Source: Pelomonas sp036404855 (GTDB taxonomy: Bacteria; Pseudomonadota; Gammaproteobacteria; Burkholderiales; Burkholderiaceae_C). From it: a stretch of 36,296 bases of DNA. The position numbers and the translations under genes are program-made. The stretch spans positions 1 to 36,296 of the forward strand of contig NZ_DASWYS010000167.1 of NCBI RefSeq assembly GCF_036404855.1, read 5' to 3'. Shown one piece after another: positions 24,921 to 32,845 of this stretch (its first letter is position 1; each line of letters starts with the position of its first letter). The notes under the pieces are model-generated. The model made no database searches and was not told the origin of the DNA. It was given only the letters and a program-made list of their open reading frames with translations.

Positions 24921-25174
24921 CCCAGGCGGGCGGCCACGAAGTCCGCCAGCGAGCCGACGGTGGCGAAGGTGTCGCCGTCGATGTCGTCGTCATCGACGAC
25001 CAGGCCGAGCTGCTCTTCCAGCGCGGTGATGAGGCTGACGACAGCCATCGAGTCCAGCTCTGGCAGGGCGCCCAGCAGGGCGGTGTCGCGCGTGAACGTC
25101 TGGGCGCGGCCGTTCAGGCTCAGCACGTCGTCGAGAAGCCTCAGCACGTGGCTGAGGACCTGGGCGTTGTCCAT
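24917..25174 (-). CDS. acyl carrier protein, exosortase-locus type
   Basis: An 85-residue acidic helical protein with the phosphopantetheine motif ELDSMAV, Ser42 being the modified residue. It heads a minus-strand operon with the two alpha/beta hydrolases and lies divergent from an AMP-forming ligase and a PLP decarboxylase. I infer that the ligase loads a substrate on this ACP and that the hydrolases or the FemAB-like protein use it. It differs clearly in length and motif from the ACP at 10017-10253, so two carriers probably serve two separate decorations. ATG 25174 is preceded by a weak ribosome site. Confidence 0.9.
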   Translation of the reverse strand: MDNAQVLSHVLRLLDDVLSLNGRAQTFTRDTALLGALPELDSMAVVSLITALEEQLGLVVDDDDIDGDTFATVGSLADFVAARLG

Positions 25175-25310
25175 GGGGTCTTGCGTCCAAAAATGCAGCG
25201 GCGCAGTTTAGCGGGCCGCCCCCTTGCCTCCGGGGAGTCCACCCCTTGGCCTCGGGGGCGCATGAGATACTTTTTTCACTCTTCGTGCCCGCCCTCAACG
25301 CCAGAGCTTC
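25175..25310. promoter_or_regulatory. divergent intergenic region between ACP and ligase genes
   Basis: This 136-base region must hold promoters for both the minus-strand ACP operon and the plus-strand ligase operon. A T-rich ATACTTTTTTCAC stands out at 25265-25277 in otherwise GC-rich DNA and could belong to a promoter for the ligase. No clear -35/-10 pair is visible on either strand. Confidence 0.45.
25220..25257. repeat. two tandem CCCC-N8-GGGG units
   Basis: CCCC at 25220-25223 pairs with GGGG at 25232-25235, and CCCC at 25242-25245 pairs with GGGG at 25254-25257; both loops are 8 bases and begin TTG. The period is 22 bases, about two helical turns. The pair could be operator half-sites for a regulator of the divergent genes, although short GC arms arise easily in this DNA. 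Confidence 0.35.
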
Positions 25311-26900
25311 ATGCCCGAATCAACCCTGCTGAACGAGCTGGTGGCTGTTGCCGCCGAGCGCACGCCCGACGCCCCGGCCCTGACCTACGGCGCGGCAACG
25401 CTCAGTTATGCCGAGCTCGACGCCGCGGTGCGGGGTCTGGCGAGCGGCCTCATGGGCCTGGGCCTGGCCCGTGGCGAGCGGGTCGCGATCTACCTGGAAA
25501 AGCGCTTCGAGACGGTGGTCGCCAGCTTTGGTGCACCGGCCGCGGGGGGCGTGTTCGTGCCGCTGAATCCGCTGCTCAAGCCCGAACAGGTCGGTTTCAT
25601 CCTGCGCGACTGCGATGTGCGGGTGCTGGTCACCTCGCCCGAGCGCCTGGCCCAGCTGGGCGACGTGCTGACGCAGTGTCCCTCGCTGCGCCATGTCGTC
25701 CTGACCAGCGGCACGGGCTCGGCGCCGGTGCCGGTGCATGACTGGGCCGCGCTGCTGGCCAGCCCGGCCCGTGCCGGCCACCGCGTCATCGACACGGACA
25801 TGACGGCCATCCTGTACACGTCCGGCTCCACCGGCCGGCCCAAGGGCGTGGTGCTGTCCCACCGCAACATGGTCGCAGGCGGCAAGAGCGTGGCCAGCTA
25901 CCTGCAAAACCGCGCCAGCGACACCTTGCTGGCCGCGCTGCCGCTGTCCTTCGATGCCGGCTTCAGCCAGCTCACGACCGCTTTCCACAGCGGCGCGCGC
26001 GTCGTGCTGCTGAACTATCTGCTGCCCAAGGACGTGCTCAAGGCCATGGAGCGCGAGAAGGTCACGGGCCTGACGGCGGTGCCCCCGCTCTACATCCAGC
26101 TGACCCAGCTCGAATGGCCTGCCGCCATTGACGCCCATCTGCGCTACTTCGCCAACACCGGTGGCCGCATGCCGCGCGCAACGCTGGACCTGCTGCGCGC
26201 CAAGGCGCCGTCGGCCCAGCCTTTCCTGATGTACGGCCTGACCGAGGCCTTCCGCTCGACCTACCTGCCGCCCGCCGAGGTGGACCGCCGGCCGGACTCC
26301 ATCGGCAAGGCCATTCCCAACGCCGAGATCCTGGTGCTGCGCGAGGACGGCAGCGAATGCGCGCCGGACGAGCCGGGCGAGCTGGTGCACCGCGGCGCCC
26401 TCGTGGGCCTGGGCTATTGGAATGATGCCGAGAAGACGGCCGAGCGCTACAAGCCGTTGCCGGTGGGCGTCGGCGGGCGGGAAGGTGGTCTGCAGCTGCC
26501 CGAGTTCGCCGTGTTCTCGGGCGACACGGTGAAGCGCGACGCCGAGGGCTTCCTCTACTTCGTGGGCCGCCGCGACGAGATGATGAAGACTTCGGGCTAC
26601 CGGGTCAGTCCCACCGAGGTCGAGGAGGTGCTCTACGCCACCGGCCTGGTGGGTGAATGCGTGGCCTTCGGCGTCGACCATGACACGCTGGGGCAGGCCA
26701 TCCAGGTCATCGCGACACCGCCGGAGGGCGCCAGCGAGCTGGACCTGGCGGCGCTGACCGCCGCCTGCAAGGCGCGCATGCCGGCGTACATGGTGCCGCA
26801 CGGCATCGCCCCGCGCGCCGGCCCGCTGCCGCGCAATCCCAACGGCAAGATCGACCGCAAGACCCTCTCGACCGACTGGGTCGAACGAAACGCTGCATGA
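25311..26900 (+). CDS. AMP-forming acyl/aminoacyl ligase, exosortase A system-associated
   Basis: A 529-residue ANL-superfamily adenylating enzyme. It has the P-loop motif YTSGSTGRPKG near residues 168-178, the A5-like YGLTEAFRSTYL, the GDTVKRDAEGFLYFVGR hinge region, SGYRVSPTEVE, and the catalytic lysine K513 in NPNGKIDRK. It should activate a carboxylate to an acyl-adenylate and pass it to CoA or a phosphopantetheine carrier. The adjacent ACP gene and the overlapping decarboxylase gene point to carrier loading. This gene pair matches the ligase/decarboxylase families named for exosortase A systems. Its stop overlaps the next start by 4 bases. Substrate unknown. Confidence 0.9.
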   Translation: MPESTLLNELVAVAAERTPDAPALTYGAATLSYAELDAAVRGLASGLMGLGLARGERVAIYLEKRFETVVASFGAPAAGGVFVPLNPLLKPEQVGFILRDCDVRVLVTSPERLAQLGDVLTQCPSLRHVVLTSGTGSAPVPVHDWAALLASPARAGHRVIDTDMTAILYTSGSTGRPKGVVLSHRNMVAGGKSVASYLQNRASDTLLAALPLSFDAGFSQLTTAFHSGARVVLLNYLLPKDVLKAMEREKVTGLTAVPPLYIQLTQLEWPAAIDAHLRYFANTGGRMPRATLDLLRAKAPSAQPFLMYGLTEAFRSTYLPPAEVDRRPDSIGKAIPNAEILVLREDGSECAPDEPGELVHRGALVGLGYWNDAEKTAERYKPLPVGVGGREGGLQLPEFAVFSGDTVKRDAEGFLYFVGRRDEMMKTSGYRVSPTEVEEVLYATGLVGECVAFGVDHDTLGQAIQVIATPPEGASELDLAALTAACKARMPAYMVPHGIAPRAGPLPRNPNGKIDRKTLSTDWVERNAA

Positions 26901-28159
26901 GCGATACCACTCCCCCGAAGCGTGCCCTCGAGCACGCACCCGTGCTCTTCCCCCGCAATGCGAACGGCGAGCTGCTGGTCGGTGGCCAGCGACTGTCCGT
27001 GCTGGCCGAGCGCGTCGGGCAGACGCCGTTCTACGCCTACGACCGCGGCCTCCTGAAGGCGCGCGTGGCCGAGCTGCGCGCAGCGCTGCCGCAAGGCATC
27101 GAGCTGCACTACGCGATGAAGGCCAACCCCATGCCGGCGCTGGTGCAGCTGATGGCCGGGCTGGTGGACGGCATCGACGTGGCGTCGGCCGGCGAACTGC
27201 AGGTGGCGCTGAATGCTGGCGCCGACCCGCACGAGATCAGCTTCGCCGGGCCCGGCAAGCGCGACATCGAGCTGGGTCAGGCGGTGGCCGCCGGCGTGCT
27301 GGTCAACGTCGAATCGGTGCGCGAGCTGGCCCCCTTGGCGCGCGCATCCCAGCGCCTGGGCCTGCCGGCCCGCGTCGCGCTGCGCGTGAACCCCGACTTC
27401 GAGCTCAAGGGCTCGGGCATGCGCATGAGCGGCGGCCCCAAGCAGTTCGGCATCGACGTAGAAGCCCTGCCCGAGGTGCTGGCCGAAGTGGGGCGCCTCA
27501 GCGGCGATGGCGTGGCCTTTGAAGGCTTTCACCTGTTCGCCGGCTCGCAGAACCTCAAGGCCGAGGCCATCTGCGAAGCCCAGCTCAAGAGCTATGAACT
27601 GGCCCTGCGCCTGGCTGAATCGGCGCCCGCGCCGGTCAGGTTCCTGAATCTGGGCGGTGGCTTCGGCATTCCCTACTTTCCCGGCGAGACGCGGCTGGAC
27701 CTGGCCCCCATCGCCGACAACCTCGCGGCGCTGCAGGTCCGCGCCGGGACCGATCTGCCGCAGGCCAGGCTGGTCATCGAGCTGGGCCGCTACTTCGTCG
27801 GCGAGGCCGGCGTCTACGTCAGCCGCATCGTCGACCGCAAGGTCTCGCGGGGCCAGGTGTTCCTGGTGGCGGATGGCGGGCTGCATCACCACCTGTCGGC
27901 TTCAGGCAACTTCGGCCAGGTGCTGCGCAAGAACTACCCCGCCTCGGTCGAGCCGCAGGGCCGCAGCGAGACGACGACGGAGCCGGCCAGCGTCGTGGGC
28001 CCGCTGTGCACGCCGCTGGACCTGCTGGCGGACCGCATGGACATGGCGCGCGGCGAGATCGGCGATCTGGCCATCGTCTACCAGAGCGGTGCCTATGGTC
28101 GCAGCGCCAGCCCCGAGGGGTTCCTGGGGCACCCCGCCTGCGTCGAGGTCCTCGTCTAG
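26897..28159 (+). CDS. PLP-dependent decarboxylase, exosortase A system-associated
   Basis: A 420-residue group IV (alanine-racemase fold) decarboxylase related to diaminopimelate and ornithine decarboxylases. The PLP lysine is K75 in HYAMKANPMP, the phosphate-binding glycine turn is NLGGGFGIPY, ELGRYFVGEAGVYV is the conserved E-x-GR region, and C371 in GPLCTPLD is the active-site cysteine that reaches across the dimer. It probably decarboxylates an amino acid, or a carrier-bound amino acid, made available by the ligase with which it is translationally coupled. It is distinct from biosynthetic LysA by context rather than by a motif I can prove. Confidence 0.9.
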   Translation: MSDTTPPKRALEHAPVLFPRNANGELLVGGQRLSVLAERVGQTPFYAYDRGLLKARVAELRAALPQGIELHYAMKANPMPALVQLMAGLVDGIDVASAGELQVALNAGADPHEISFAGPGKRDIELGQAVAAGVLVNVESVRELAPLARASQRLGLPARVALRVNPDFELKGSGMRMSGGPKQFGIDVEALPEVLAEVGRLSGDGVAFEGFHLFAGSQNLKAEAICEAQLKSYELALRLAESAPAPVRFLNLGGGFGIPYFPGETRLDLAPIADNLAALQVRAGTDLPQARLVIELGRYFVGEAGVYVSRIVDRKVSRGQVFLVADGGLHHHLSASGNFGQVLRKNYPASVEPQGRSETTTEPASVVGPLCTPLDLLADRMDMARGEIGDLAIVYQSGAYGRSASPEGFLGHPACVEVLV

Positions 28160-28216
28160 GCGCTTGGCGGGACGGCAGGCGCTGGCGAGAAGAGGCTGGG
28201 GTCCGAAGGTCGCAGA

Positions 28217-28231
28217 GCCGGTTTCACCGGC
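28217..28231. terminator. small hairpin between convergent genes
   Basis: GCCGG (28217-28221) and CCGGC (28227-28231) form a perfect 5-bp stem with a 5-base loop TTTCA in the 108-base gap between the convergent decarboxylase and bpt genes. No T-run follows on either strand, so it is only a weak terminator candidate. I see nothing else in this gap. Confidence 0.25.
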
Positions 28232-28267
28232 GTGCATCGACGGCCGCCCTCACGGACCGCGACGCGT

Positions 28268-29002
28268 TCAGTCAGCGTCCATCCAGACCCCGTTCTGCAG
28301 CACCTGGTGGGGCCGGAACCCGGCCTTGTAGGCCATCTTGGGGCTTTCCTCGATCCAGTAGCCCAGGTAGAGGTGGCTGAGCTTGAGCTCCCGGGCCTGC
28401 TGGATCTGCCACAGCACGCCGTAGGTGCCGAAGCTGCCCTCCACGTCGGGGTCGTAGAAGGTGTAGACCGCCGACAGACCGTCGCTGAGGATGTCCAGGA
28501 TGGACACCATGCGCAGGGGCAGGGTGCCGTCGGGCATGGGTTCGCGGAATTCGACCAGGCGGGAGTTGATGCGCGATTGCAGCAGGAACTGGGTGTACTG
28601 GTCCACGCTGTCGTGGTCCATGCCGCCCCCCGAGTGCCGGCCGGCCTGGTAGCGCAGGTACAGGGCGTAGTGCTCGGGCGAATAGCCCAGGCGCATGACC
28701 TTGGCCTGCAGGTGGCGGTGGGCCTTCCAGGCGCGGCGCTGGGAGCGGGTGGCCTCGAAGCGCTCCACGGGCACGCGCAGCGCGATGCAGGCGCGGCACT
28801 GGTCGCAGTAGGGGCGGTATGTGAACAGTCCGCTGCGACGGAACCCTGCGGCAACGAGGTTGGAGTAGGCGTCGGCGTGGATCAGGTGGCTGGGCGTGGC
28901 GACCTGGGAGCGAGCCTGGCGGCCCGCGACGTAGCTGCACGGGTACGCAGCCGTGGCATAGAACTGGATCTGCGCGAGGGGCAGTTCTTTGGGGTGGGTC
29001 AC
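28268..29002 (-). CDS. bpt: aspartate/glutamate leucyltransferase (Bpt)
   Basis: A 244-residue N-end-rule transferase that moves leucine from leucyl-tRNA to proteins with N-terminal Asp or Glu, marking them for ClpAP. Motifs include the N-terminal cysteine-containing PCSYVAGR, YRPYCDQCRACIALRVPV, QFLLQSRINSRLVEFRE and GYWIEESPKMAYKAGF, with the family's usual order and length. I set the start at GTG 29002, giving THPKELPLAQIQFYAT right after the first residue, as in related proteins, and a 4-base overlap with the aat stop; an ATG at 29047 would add 15 unconserved residues. Confidence 0.93.
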   Translation of the reverse strand: MTHPKELPLAQIQFYATAAYPCSYVAGRQARSQVATPSHLIHADAYSNLVAAGFRRSGLFTYRPYCDQCRACIALRVPVERFEATRSQRRAWKAHRHLQAKVMRLGYSPEHYALYLRYQAGRHSGGGMDHDSVDQYTQFLLQSRINSRLVEFREPMPDGTLPLRMVSILDILSDGLSAVYTFYDPDVEGSFGTYGVLWQIQQARELKLSHLYLGYWIEESPKMAYKAGFRPHQVLQNGVWMDAD

Positions 29003-29730
29003 GTTGGGGTCAGCAGCCGGTGCCAGTGGTCCGGATGATAGGTCCACGGCCCAGGCGTGGCAGCCTCCACATGGGCGGCGAGATGGGCTTCGAACACGCT
29101 TCGGGGGACTTCAGCGGCACCCAGCGAGGCCAGGTGCCGGGTGTTCTGCTGGCAGTCGATCCAGGGGATGTCGAAGGTGCGGCACAGGCAGATCAGCGCG
29201 CACAGCGCGATCTTGGACGCGTCGGTGCGGCGCATGAACATCGATTCGCCATAGAACATGCGCCCGAGGTTGACGCCGTACAGGCCGCCGACCAGTTCGC
29301 CGTGCATCCAGGTCTCGACGCTGTGCATGGCGGGCCAGGCCAGGTAGGCCGCCTGCAGCTCGGGCACGATCCAGGTGCCCGCCTGGCCCTCGCGCGGCGC
29401 GCTGGCGCAGGCGCGCAGCACGGTGGCGCGGTCGAAGTCGACGCGGATCTCGCAGCCGGGCGTGGTGGCAAAGCGCTGCACCGTCTTGCGCAGCGAACGC
29501 GACAGCTTGAAGTCGGCGGTCTGCAGCACCATGCGCGGGTCGGGCGCCCACCACAGCGGCGGCTGGCCGGGGCCGTACCAGGGGAAGATGCCGCGGCGGT
29601 AGGCGGCGGCCAGCCGCTCCGGGGTCAGCGTGCCGCCGGCGGCCAGCAGGCCCGGTGCGTCCGTCTCGGGGCCGAGCGCTCGAACGCTCGGCGGGAAATC
29701 CAGGGAGTCCTCATCCAACCAGTCGATCAT
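28999..29730 (-). CDS. aat: leucyl/phenylalanyl-tRNA--protein transferase
   Basis: A 243-residue enzyme of the bacterial N-end rule that adds Leu or Phe from tRNA to proteins with N-terminal Lys or Arg. Characteristic blocks are YRRGIFPWYGPGQPPLWWA, DPRMVL, TWIVPELQAAY, HSVETWMHGELVGGLYGV and GRMFYGESMF. Length is normal. It is translationally coupled to bpt downstream (GTGA overlap), so both branches of the pathway are expressed together. It is divergent from the ArsC-like gene with only 23 bases between the start codons. Confidence 0.95.
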   Translation of the reverse strand: MIDWLDEDSLDFPPSVRALGPETDAPGLLAAGGTLTPERLAAAYRRGIFPWYGPGQPPLWWAPDPRMVLQTADFKLSRSLRKTVQRFATTPGCEIRVDFDRATVLRACASAPREGQAGTWIVPELQAAYLAWPAMHSVETWMHGELVGGLYGVNLGRMFYGESMFMRRTDASKIALCALICLCRTFDIPWIDCQQNTRHLASLGAAEVPRSVFEAHLAAHVEAATPGPWTYHPDHWHRLLTPT

Positions 29731-29753
29731 GGGCTCATGGTACGGTGACGGCC

Positions 29754-30107
29754 ATGATCACCGTCTACGGCATCCCCAACTGCGACACCGTCAAGAAGGC
29801 CCGCACCTGGCTGGCCGGCCAGGGCCTGGAGGTCGCGTTCCACGATTTCAAGAAGCAGGGCGTCCCGGCCGCGGAGCTGCCGGCCTGGCTCCAGGCGCTG
29901 GGCCGGGACAAGCTCGTCAACCGCGCCGGCACCACCTGGCGCAAGCTGGACGACGCGGCCAAGGCGGCCGTGGTGGACGATGCCTCGGCCACCGAGCTGA
30001 TGCTGGCCGAGCCCAGCGTCATCAAGCGTCCGGTGGTGCGCTGGGCCGATGGCAGCCTGACCGTGGGCTTCTCGGCCGACGCCTTCGCCGAGAAGGGCGG
30101 CCGCTGA
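29754..30107 (+). CDS. ArsC/Spx/YffB-like thioredoxin-fold protein
   Basis: A 117-residue protein of the arsenate reductase-like family. It starts ITVYGIPNCDTVKKA, where Cys10 is the conserved redox cysteine, and has IKRPVVRW near residue 85, the usual cis-proline region. The YffB/Spx-like branch is more likely than a true arsenate reductase because no arsenic genes are near. Substrate is unknown; glutathione-dependent thiol reduction is the family suggestion. Its stop overlaps the riboflavin synthase start by one base (TGATG), so the two genes are coupled. Confidence 0.85.
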   Translation: MITVYGIPNCDTVKKARTWLAGQGLEVAFHDFKKQGVPAAELPAWLQALGRDKLVNRAGTTWRKLDDAAKAAVVDDASATELMLAEPSVIKRPVVRWADGSLTVGFSADAFAEKGGR

Positions 30108-30814
30108 TGTTCACCGGCATCGTCCAGGGCGTGGCCCGTGTCGAATCCATCGACGCCCGCGAAGGCCTGCACACGCTGCGCCTGAAGTTCCCGCCCGGTT
30201 TCGACGACGAGCTGGCCATCGGCGCCAGCGTGTCCTGCGACGGCGTCTGCCTGACCGTCACCGAGCGGCCGGTGCCCGGCGAGGCCAGCTTCGACGTGAT
30301 GGCGCAGACCCTGAACCTCACCACGCTGGGCGGGCTGAAGCCGGGTTCGGGCCTGAACGTGGAGCGCGCGGCCAGGGAGGGCGTCGAGATCGGCGGCCAC
30401 CCGCTGTCCGGCCACGTCGACGTCTCGGCCCGCATCGCCGAGGTGCGTCAGCCCGACAACAACCACGTCATCCGCTTCTCGCTGCCCGCGCCGTGGATGC
30501 GTTATGTCTTCGCCAAGGGCTATGTGGGCGTCAACGGCTGCAGCCTGACGGTCGCGGAGGCCCGGCGCGAGCGCGACGGCTCGGGCTGGTTCGAGGTCTG
30601 GCTCATCCCTGAAACGCTGCGCATGACGACGTTCGGTGACAAGGGGGTGGGCGACGCCGTGCACATCGAGATCGAACGCAGCACCCAGGTGGTCGTCGAC
30701 ACGGTGCGCGACGCGCTGGACGAGAAGCTGGGGCCGCTGCTGCCGGTGCTCGAGGCCATCGCGCGCGAGCGTGGCATCGACATCACCCAGCTCGCGCTGC
30801 CGAAGTCCTCCTGA
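30107..30814 (+). CDS. ribE: riboflavin synthase, alpha subunit
   Basis: A 235-residue protein with two lumazine-binding barrels. It dismutates two 6,7-dimethyl-8-ribityllumazine molecules to riboflavin in the cytoplasm. The N-terminal MFTGIVQGVARV, SCDGVCLTVTE, IGGHPLSGHVD and the second-repeat GVNGCSLTVAEA and LIPETLRMTT match the E. coli-type enzyme. About 20 extra C-terminal residues (ending LALPKSS) extend beyond the usual 205-215. No other rib gene is adjacent, and there is no FMN riboswitch upstream, since the ArsC-like gene abuts it. Confidence 0.92.
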   Translation: MFTGIVQGVARVESIDAREGLHTLRLKFPPGFDDELAIGASVSCDGVCLTVTERPVPGEASFDVMAQTLNLTTLGGLKPGSGLNVERAAREGVEIGGHPLSGHVDVSARIAEVRQPDNNHVIRFSLPAPWMRYVFAKGYVGVNGCSLTVAEARRERDGSGWFEVWLIPETLRMTTFGDKGVGDAVHIEIERSTQVVVDTVRDALDEKLGPLLPVLEAIARERGIDITQLALPKSS

Positions 30815-30838
30815 AGTCTTGCCGGAACGCCGACCGCC

Positions 30839-31807
30839 ATGCTGATCAACAGCGCCGTGTACGAGGATGGCCGCATCGTGGCCGAGCCGGGCCTGGAGGG
30901 CGTTTCCGAGGCGCTGGAGCGGCAGAGCGGCTTCGTCTGGATCGCGCTTCGCGACCCCACCGATGACGAGCTGGACCTGCTGCAGCGCGAACTGGACCTG
31001 CCGCCGCTGGCGGTCGAGGATGCCCGCAAGGGCCACCAGCGGCCCAAGCTGGAGGAGTACGGCGACATGCTGTTCGCCGCCATGCACCTGCTCGAGGCCG
31101 GCCCCGAGGGCCTGGAGGTGGGCGAGGTGCACGTCTTCGTCGGCCCGCGCTTCATCGTGTCGGTGCGCCACCGCAGCGTGCAGGGCTTCCTCGGCGTGCG
31201 CGGCCGCGCGGAGCGCGAACCCGACCTGCTGCGCCAGGGGCCGGGCTTCGTCTTCTACGCATTGATGGACGCGGTGGTGGACCGCTACTTCCCCCACATG
31301 GACGCGGTCGAGGCCGAGCTGGAGGCCCTGGAGGCCACCATGTTCCAGCCGCGCCAGGACCGTCAGGCCGTCGTGCAGCAGCTGTTCAGCCTGAAGCAGC
31401 GCCTGGCCGTGCTGCGGCACGCCGTCACGCCGCTGCTGGAGGTGTCCGCCAAGCTCCACGGCGGGCGCGTGCCGGTCGTCTGCAAGGCCATGCAGGACTA
31501 CTTCCGCGACGTCTACGACCACCTGCTGCGCATCCAGGCCAGCGTCGACGCCGCGCGCGAAACCATCATCGCCGCGACCCAGGTCAACCTCACGCTCGTC
31601 ACCATCGACGAATCCCTGGTCACCAAGCGGCTGGCGGCCTGGGCAGCCATCTTCGCGGCCTCCACGGCGCTGGCCGGCATCTGGGGCATGAACTTCGAGA
31701 CCATGCCGGAACTGAAGTGGGCGTTCGGCTACCCGATGGCCCTGGGCGCCATCGCGCTGGTCAGCGGGGCGCTGTACTGGCGCTTCAAGCGCCTGCGCTG
31801 GCTCTGA
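30839..31807 (+). CDS. CorA-family divalent cation transporter
   Basis: A 322-residue CorA-type channel: an alpha/beta cytoplasmic domain, long helices (about 145-265) and two C-terminal transmembrane segments (about 262-285 and 297-316) separated by the GMN signature G283-M284-N285 in GIWGMNFE. It should conduct Mg2+ (or Co2+/Ni2+/Zn2+) across the inner membrane as a pentamer. VDARKGHQRPKLEEYG-like sequence in the N-terminal domain is typical. It begins 24 bases after ribE. The metal cannot be told from the sequence. Confidence 0.92.
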   Translation: MLINSAVYEDGRIVAEPGLEGVSEALERQSGFVWIALRDPTDDELDLLQRELDLPPLAVEDARKGHQRPKLEEYGDMLFAAMHLLEAGPEGLEVGEVHVFVGPRFIVSVRHRSVQGFLGVRGRAEREPDLLRQGPGFVFYALMDAVVDRYFPHMDAVEAELEALEATMFQPRQDRQAVVQQLFSLKQRLAVLRHAVTPLLEVSAKLHGGRVPVVCKAMQDYFRDVYDHLLRIQASVDAARETIIAATQVNLTLVTIDESLVTKRLAAWAAIFAASTALAGIWGMNFETMPELKWAFGYPMALGAIALVSGALYWRFKRLRWL

Positions 31808-31814
31808 CGGCGGC

Positions 31815-32039
31815 ATGAACCCCGAAGACCTGCTCAAGCTCGTGTCGACCGAGATGCCCTTTGGCAAGCACCAGGGCACGCTGATCGCCGACCTGCCGGG
31901 CAACTACCTGGCCTGGTTCGCGCGCGAGGGCTTTCCCAAGGGCGAGATCGGCCGGCTGCTGGCGCTGATGTACGAGATCGACCACAACGCGCTGGGCGAG
32001 CTGCTGAAGCCGCTGCGCCCCCGGCCACGGCGAGCTTGA
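31815..32039 (+). CDS. DUF3820-family protein
   Basis: A 74-residue soluble protein with the family pattern MPFGKHQGTLIADLPGNYL followed by WFAREGFPKGEIGRLLALM. The family has been described as putative quorum-sensing-regulated, but its biochemical role is not known. It lies 7 bases after the CorA-like stop and 13 bases before the YnfA-like gene, so it is probably co-transcribed with them. Confidence 0.85.
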   Translation: MNPEDLLKLVSTEMPFGKHQGTLIADLPGNYLAWFAREGFPKGEIGRLLALMYEIDHNALGELLKPLRPRPRRA

Positions 32040-32052
32040 GGACCCCAGGGAC

Positions 32053-32382
32053 ATGCTCAAGACCTTCGGCCTCTTCGTGCTCACCGCGCTGGCGGAGATC
32101 GTCGGCTGCTATCTGCCCTGGCTGTGGCTGCGCCAGGGCGCGTCGGCCTGGCTGCTGGTGCCCGGCGCGGCGAGCCTGGCCGCCTTCGCCTGGCTGCTGT
32201 CACTGCATCCCACGGCCGCCGGTCGGGTGTATGCGGCCTACGGCGGCGTCTACATCGGCGTGGCCATGGTCTGGCTGATGGTGGTGGACAAGGTCAGGCC
32301 CACGGTGACGGACTGGCTCGGCGTCGCGATCTGCTTCGCCGGCATGGCCGTCATCATCTGGGGCTCGCGCGGCAGCGCCTGA
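32053..32382 (+). CDS. YnfA family (UPF0060) small membrane protein
   Basis: A 109-residue inner-membrane protein with four hydrophobic segments and the family signatures LTALAEIVGCYLPWLWLR and GRVYAAYGGVYIGVAMVW, ending VIIWGSRGS. YnfA proteins are related to small multidrug resistance transporters; the physiological substrate is uncertain. Convergent with the marR gene, 13 bases away. Confidence 0.9.
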   Translation: MLKTFGLFVLTALAEIVGCYLPWLWLRQGASAWLLVPGAASLAAFAWLLSLHPTAAGRVYAAYGGVYIGVAMVWLMVVDKVRPTVTDWLGVAICFAGMAVIIWGSRGSA

Positions 32383-32395
32383 ACCGGGGGCCGGC

Positions 32396-32842
32396 TCAGC
32401 TGGCCGCGTCCAGGTTGGCGCGCACCCGCGACAGCAGGTCCAGCAACTGGTCGCGCTCGGCGGGGCTCAACCCGCGCATCGCCGCCTGCGCGAGTCGCTC
32501 GCCCTGGGTGCGCACGGCCTCCTGCGCCTTCGTGCTCTCGGGCGACAGATGCAGGCGCTGCACGCGGCGGTCCGCGGGGTCGGCCTCGGCCCGCAGCAGA
32601 TCCCGCTCCTTCAGCCCGGCGATGAGCCGCGCGATCTGCGCCTTGTCGCGCCCGCTGTGCGCCACCAGCTCGCTCGGCGTCGCGCCGGGGTGGCGTGCGA
32701 AGAAGGCCAGCGCCTTGGCCTCCATGTGCGTGATGGCAGCCGGACCGTCGCGCAGCGCGCGGAACTGCTGTCCACGGAACAGGTGCATCAGCGTGTGGAT
32801 GGTCTCGAAGACCTCGGTCGCCGTGCTGGCAGCGTTGGCCAT
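32396..32842 (-). CDS. MarR-family transcriptional regulator
   Basis: A 148-residue winged helix-turn-helix regulator. Helices MEAKALAFFARHPG and TPSELVAHSGRDKAQIARL make the recognition region, and the wing is DPADRRVQRLHLS. I chose ATG 32842 (MANAAST), because longer in-frame starts at 32872 and 32905 (TTG) run through a duplicated palindrome that looks like its operator. No good ribosome site precedes any of the candidates. It is divergent from the siderophore-interacting protein gene and probably represses it and itself. A ligand cannot be named. Confidence 0.85.
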   Translation of the reverse strand: MANAASTATEVFETIHTLMHLFRGQQFRALRDGPAAITHMEAKALAFFARHPGATPSELVAHSGRDKAQIARLIAGLKERDLLRAEADPADRRVQRLHLSPESTKAQEAVRTQGERLAQAAMRGLSPAERDQLLDLLSRVRANLDAAS

Positions 32843-32845
32843 GTT

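Noticed and set aside
30000..30106. FMN riboswitch before riboflavin synthase
   Set aside because: The sequence upstream is coding for the ArsC-like protein, whose stop overlaps the ribE start; there is no leader.
29765..31903. 712-residue open frame on the - strand
   Set aside because: Antisense to the ArsC-like gene, riboflavin synthase and the CorA-like gene, all recognised families. Composition is typical of a GC-rich shadow frame.
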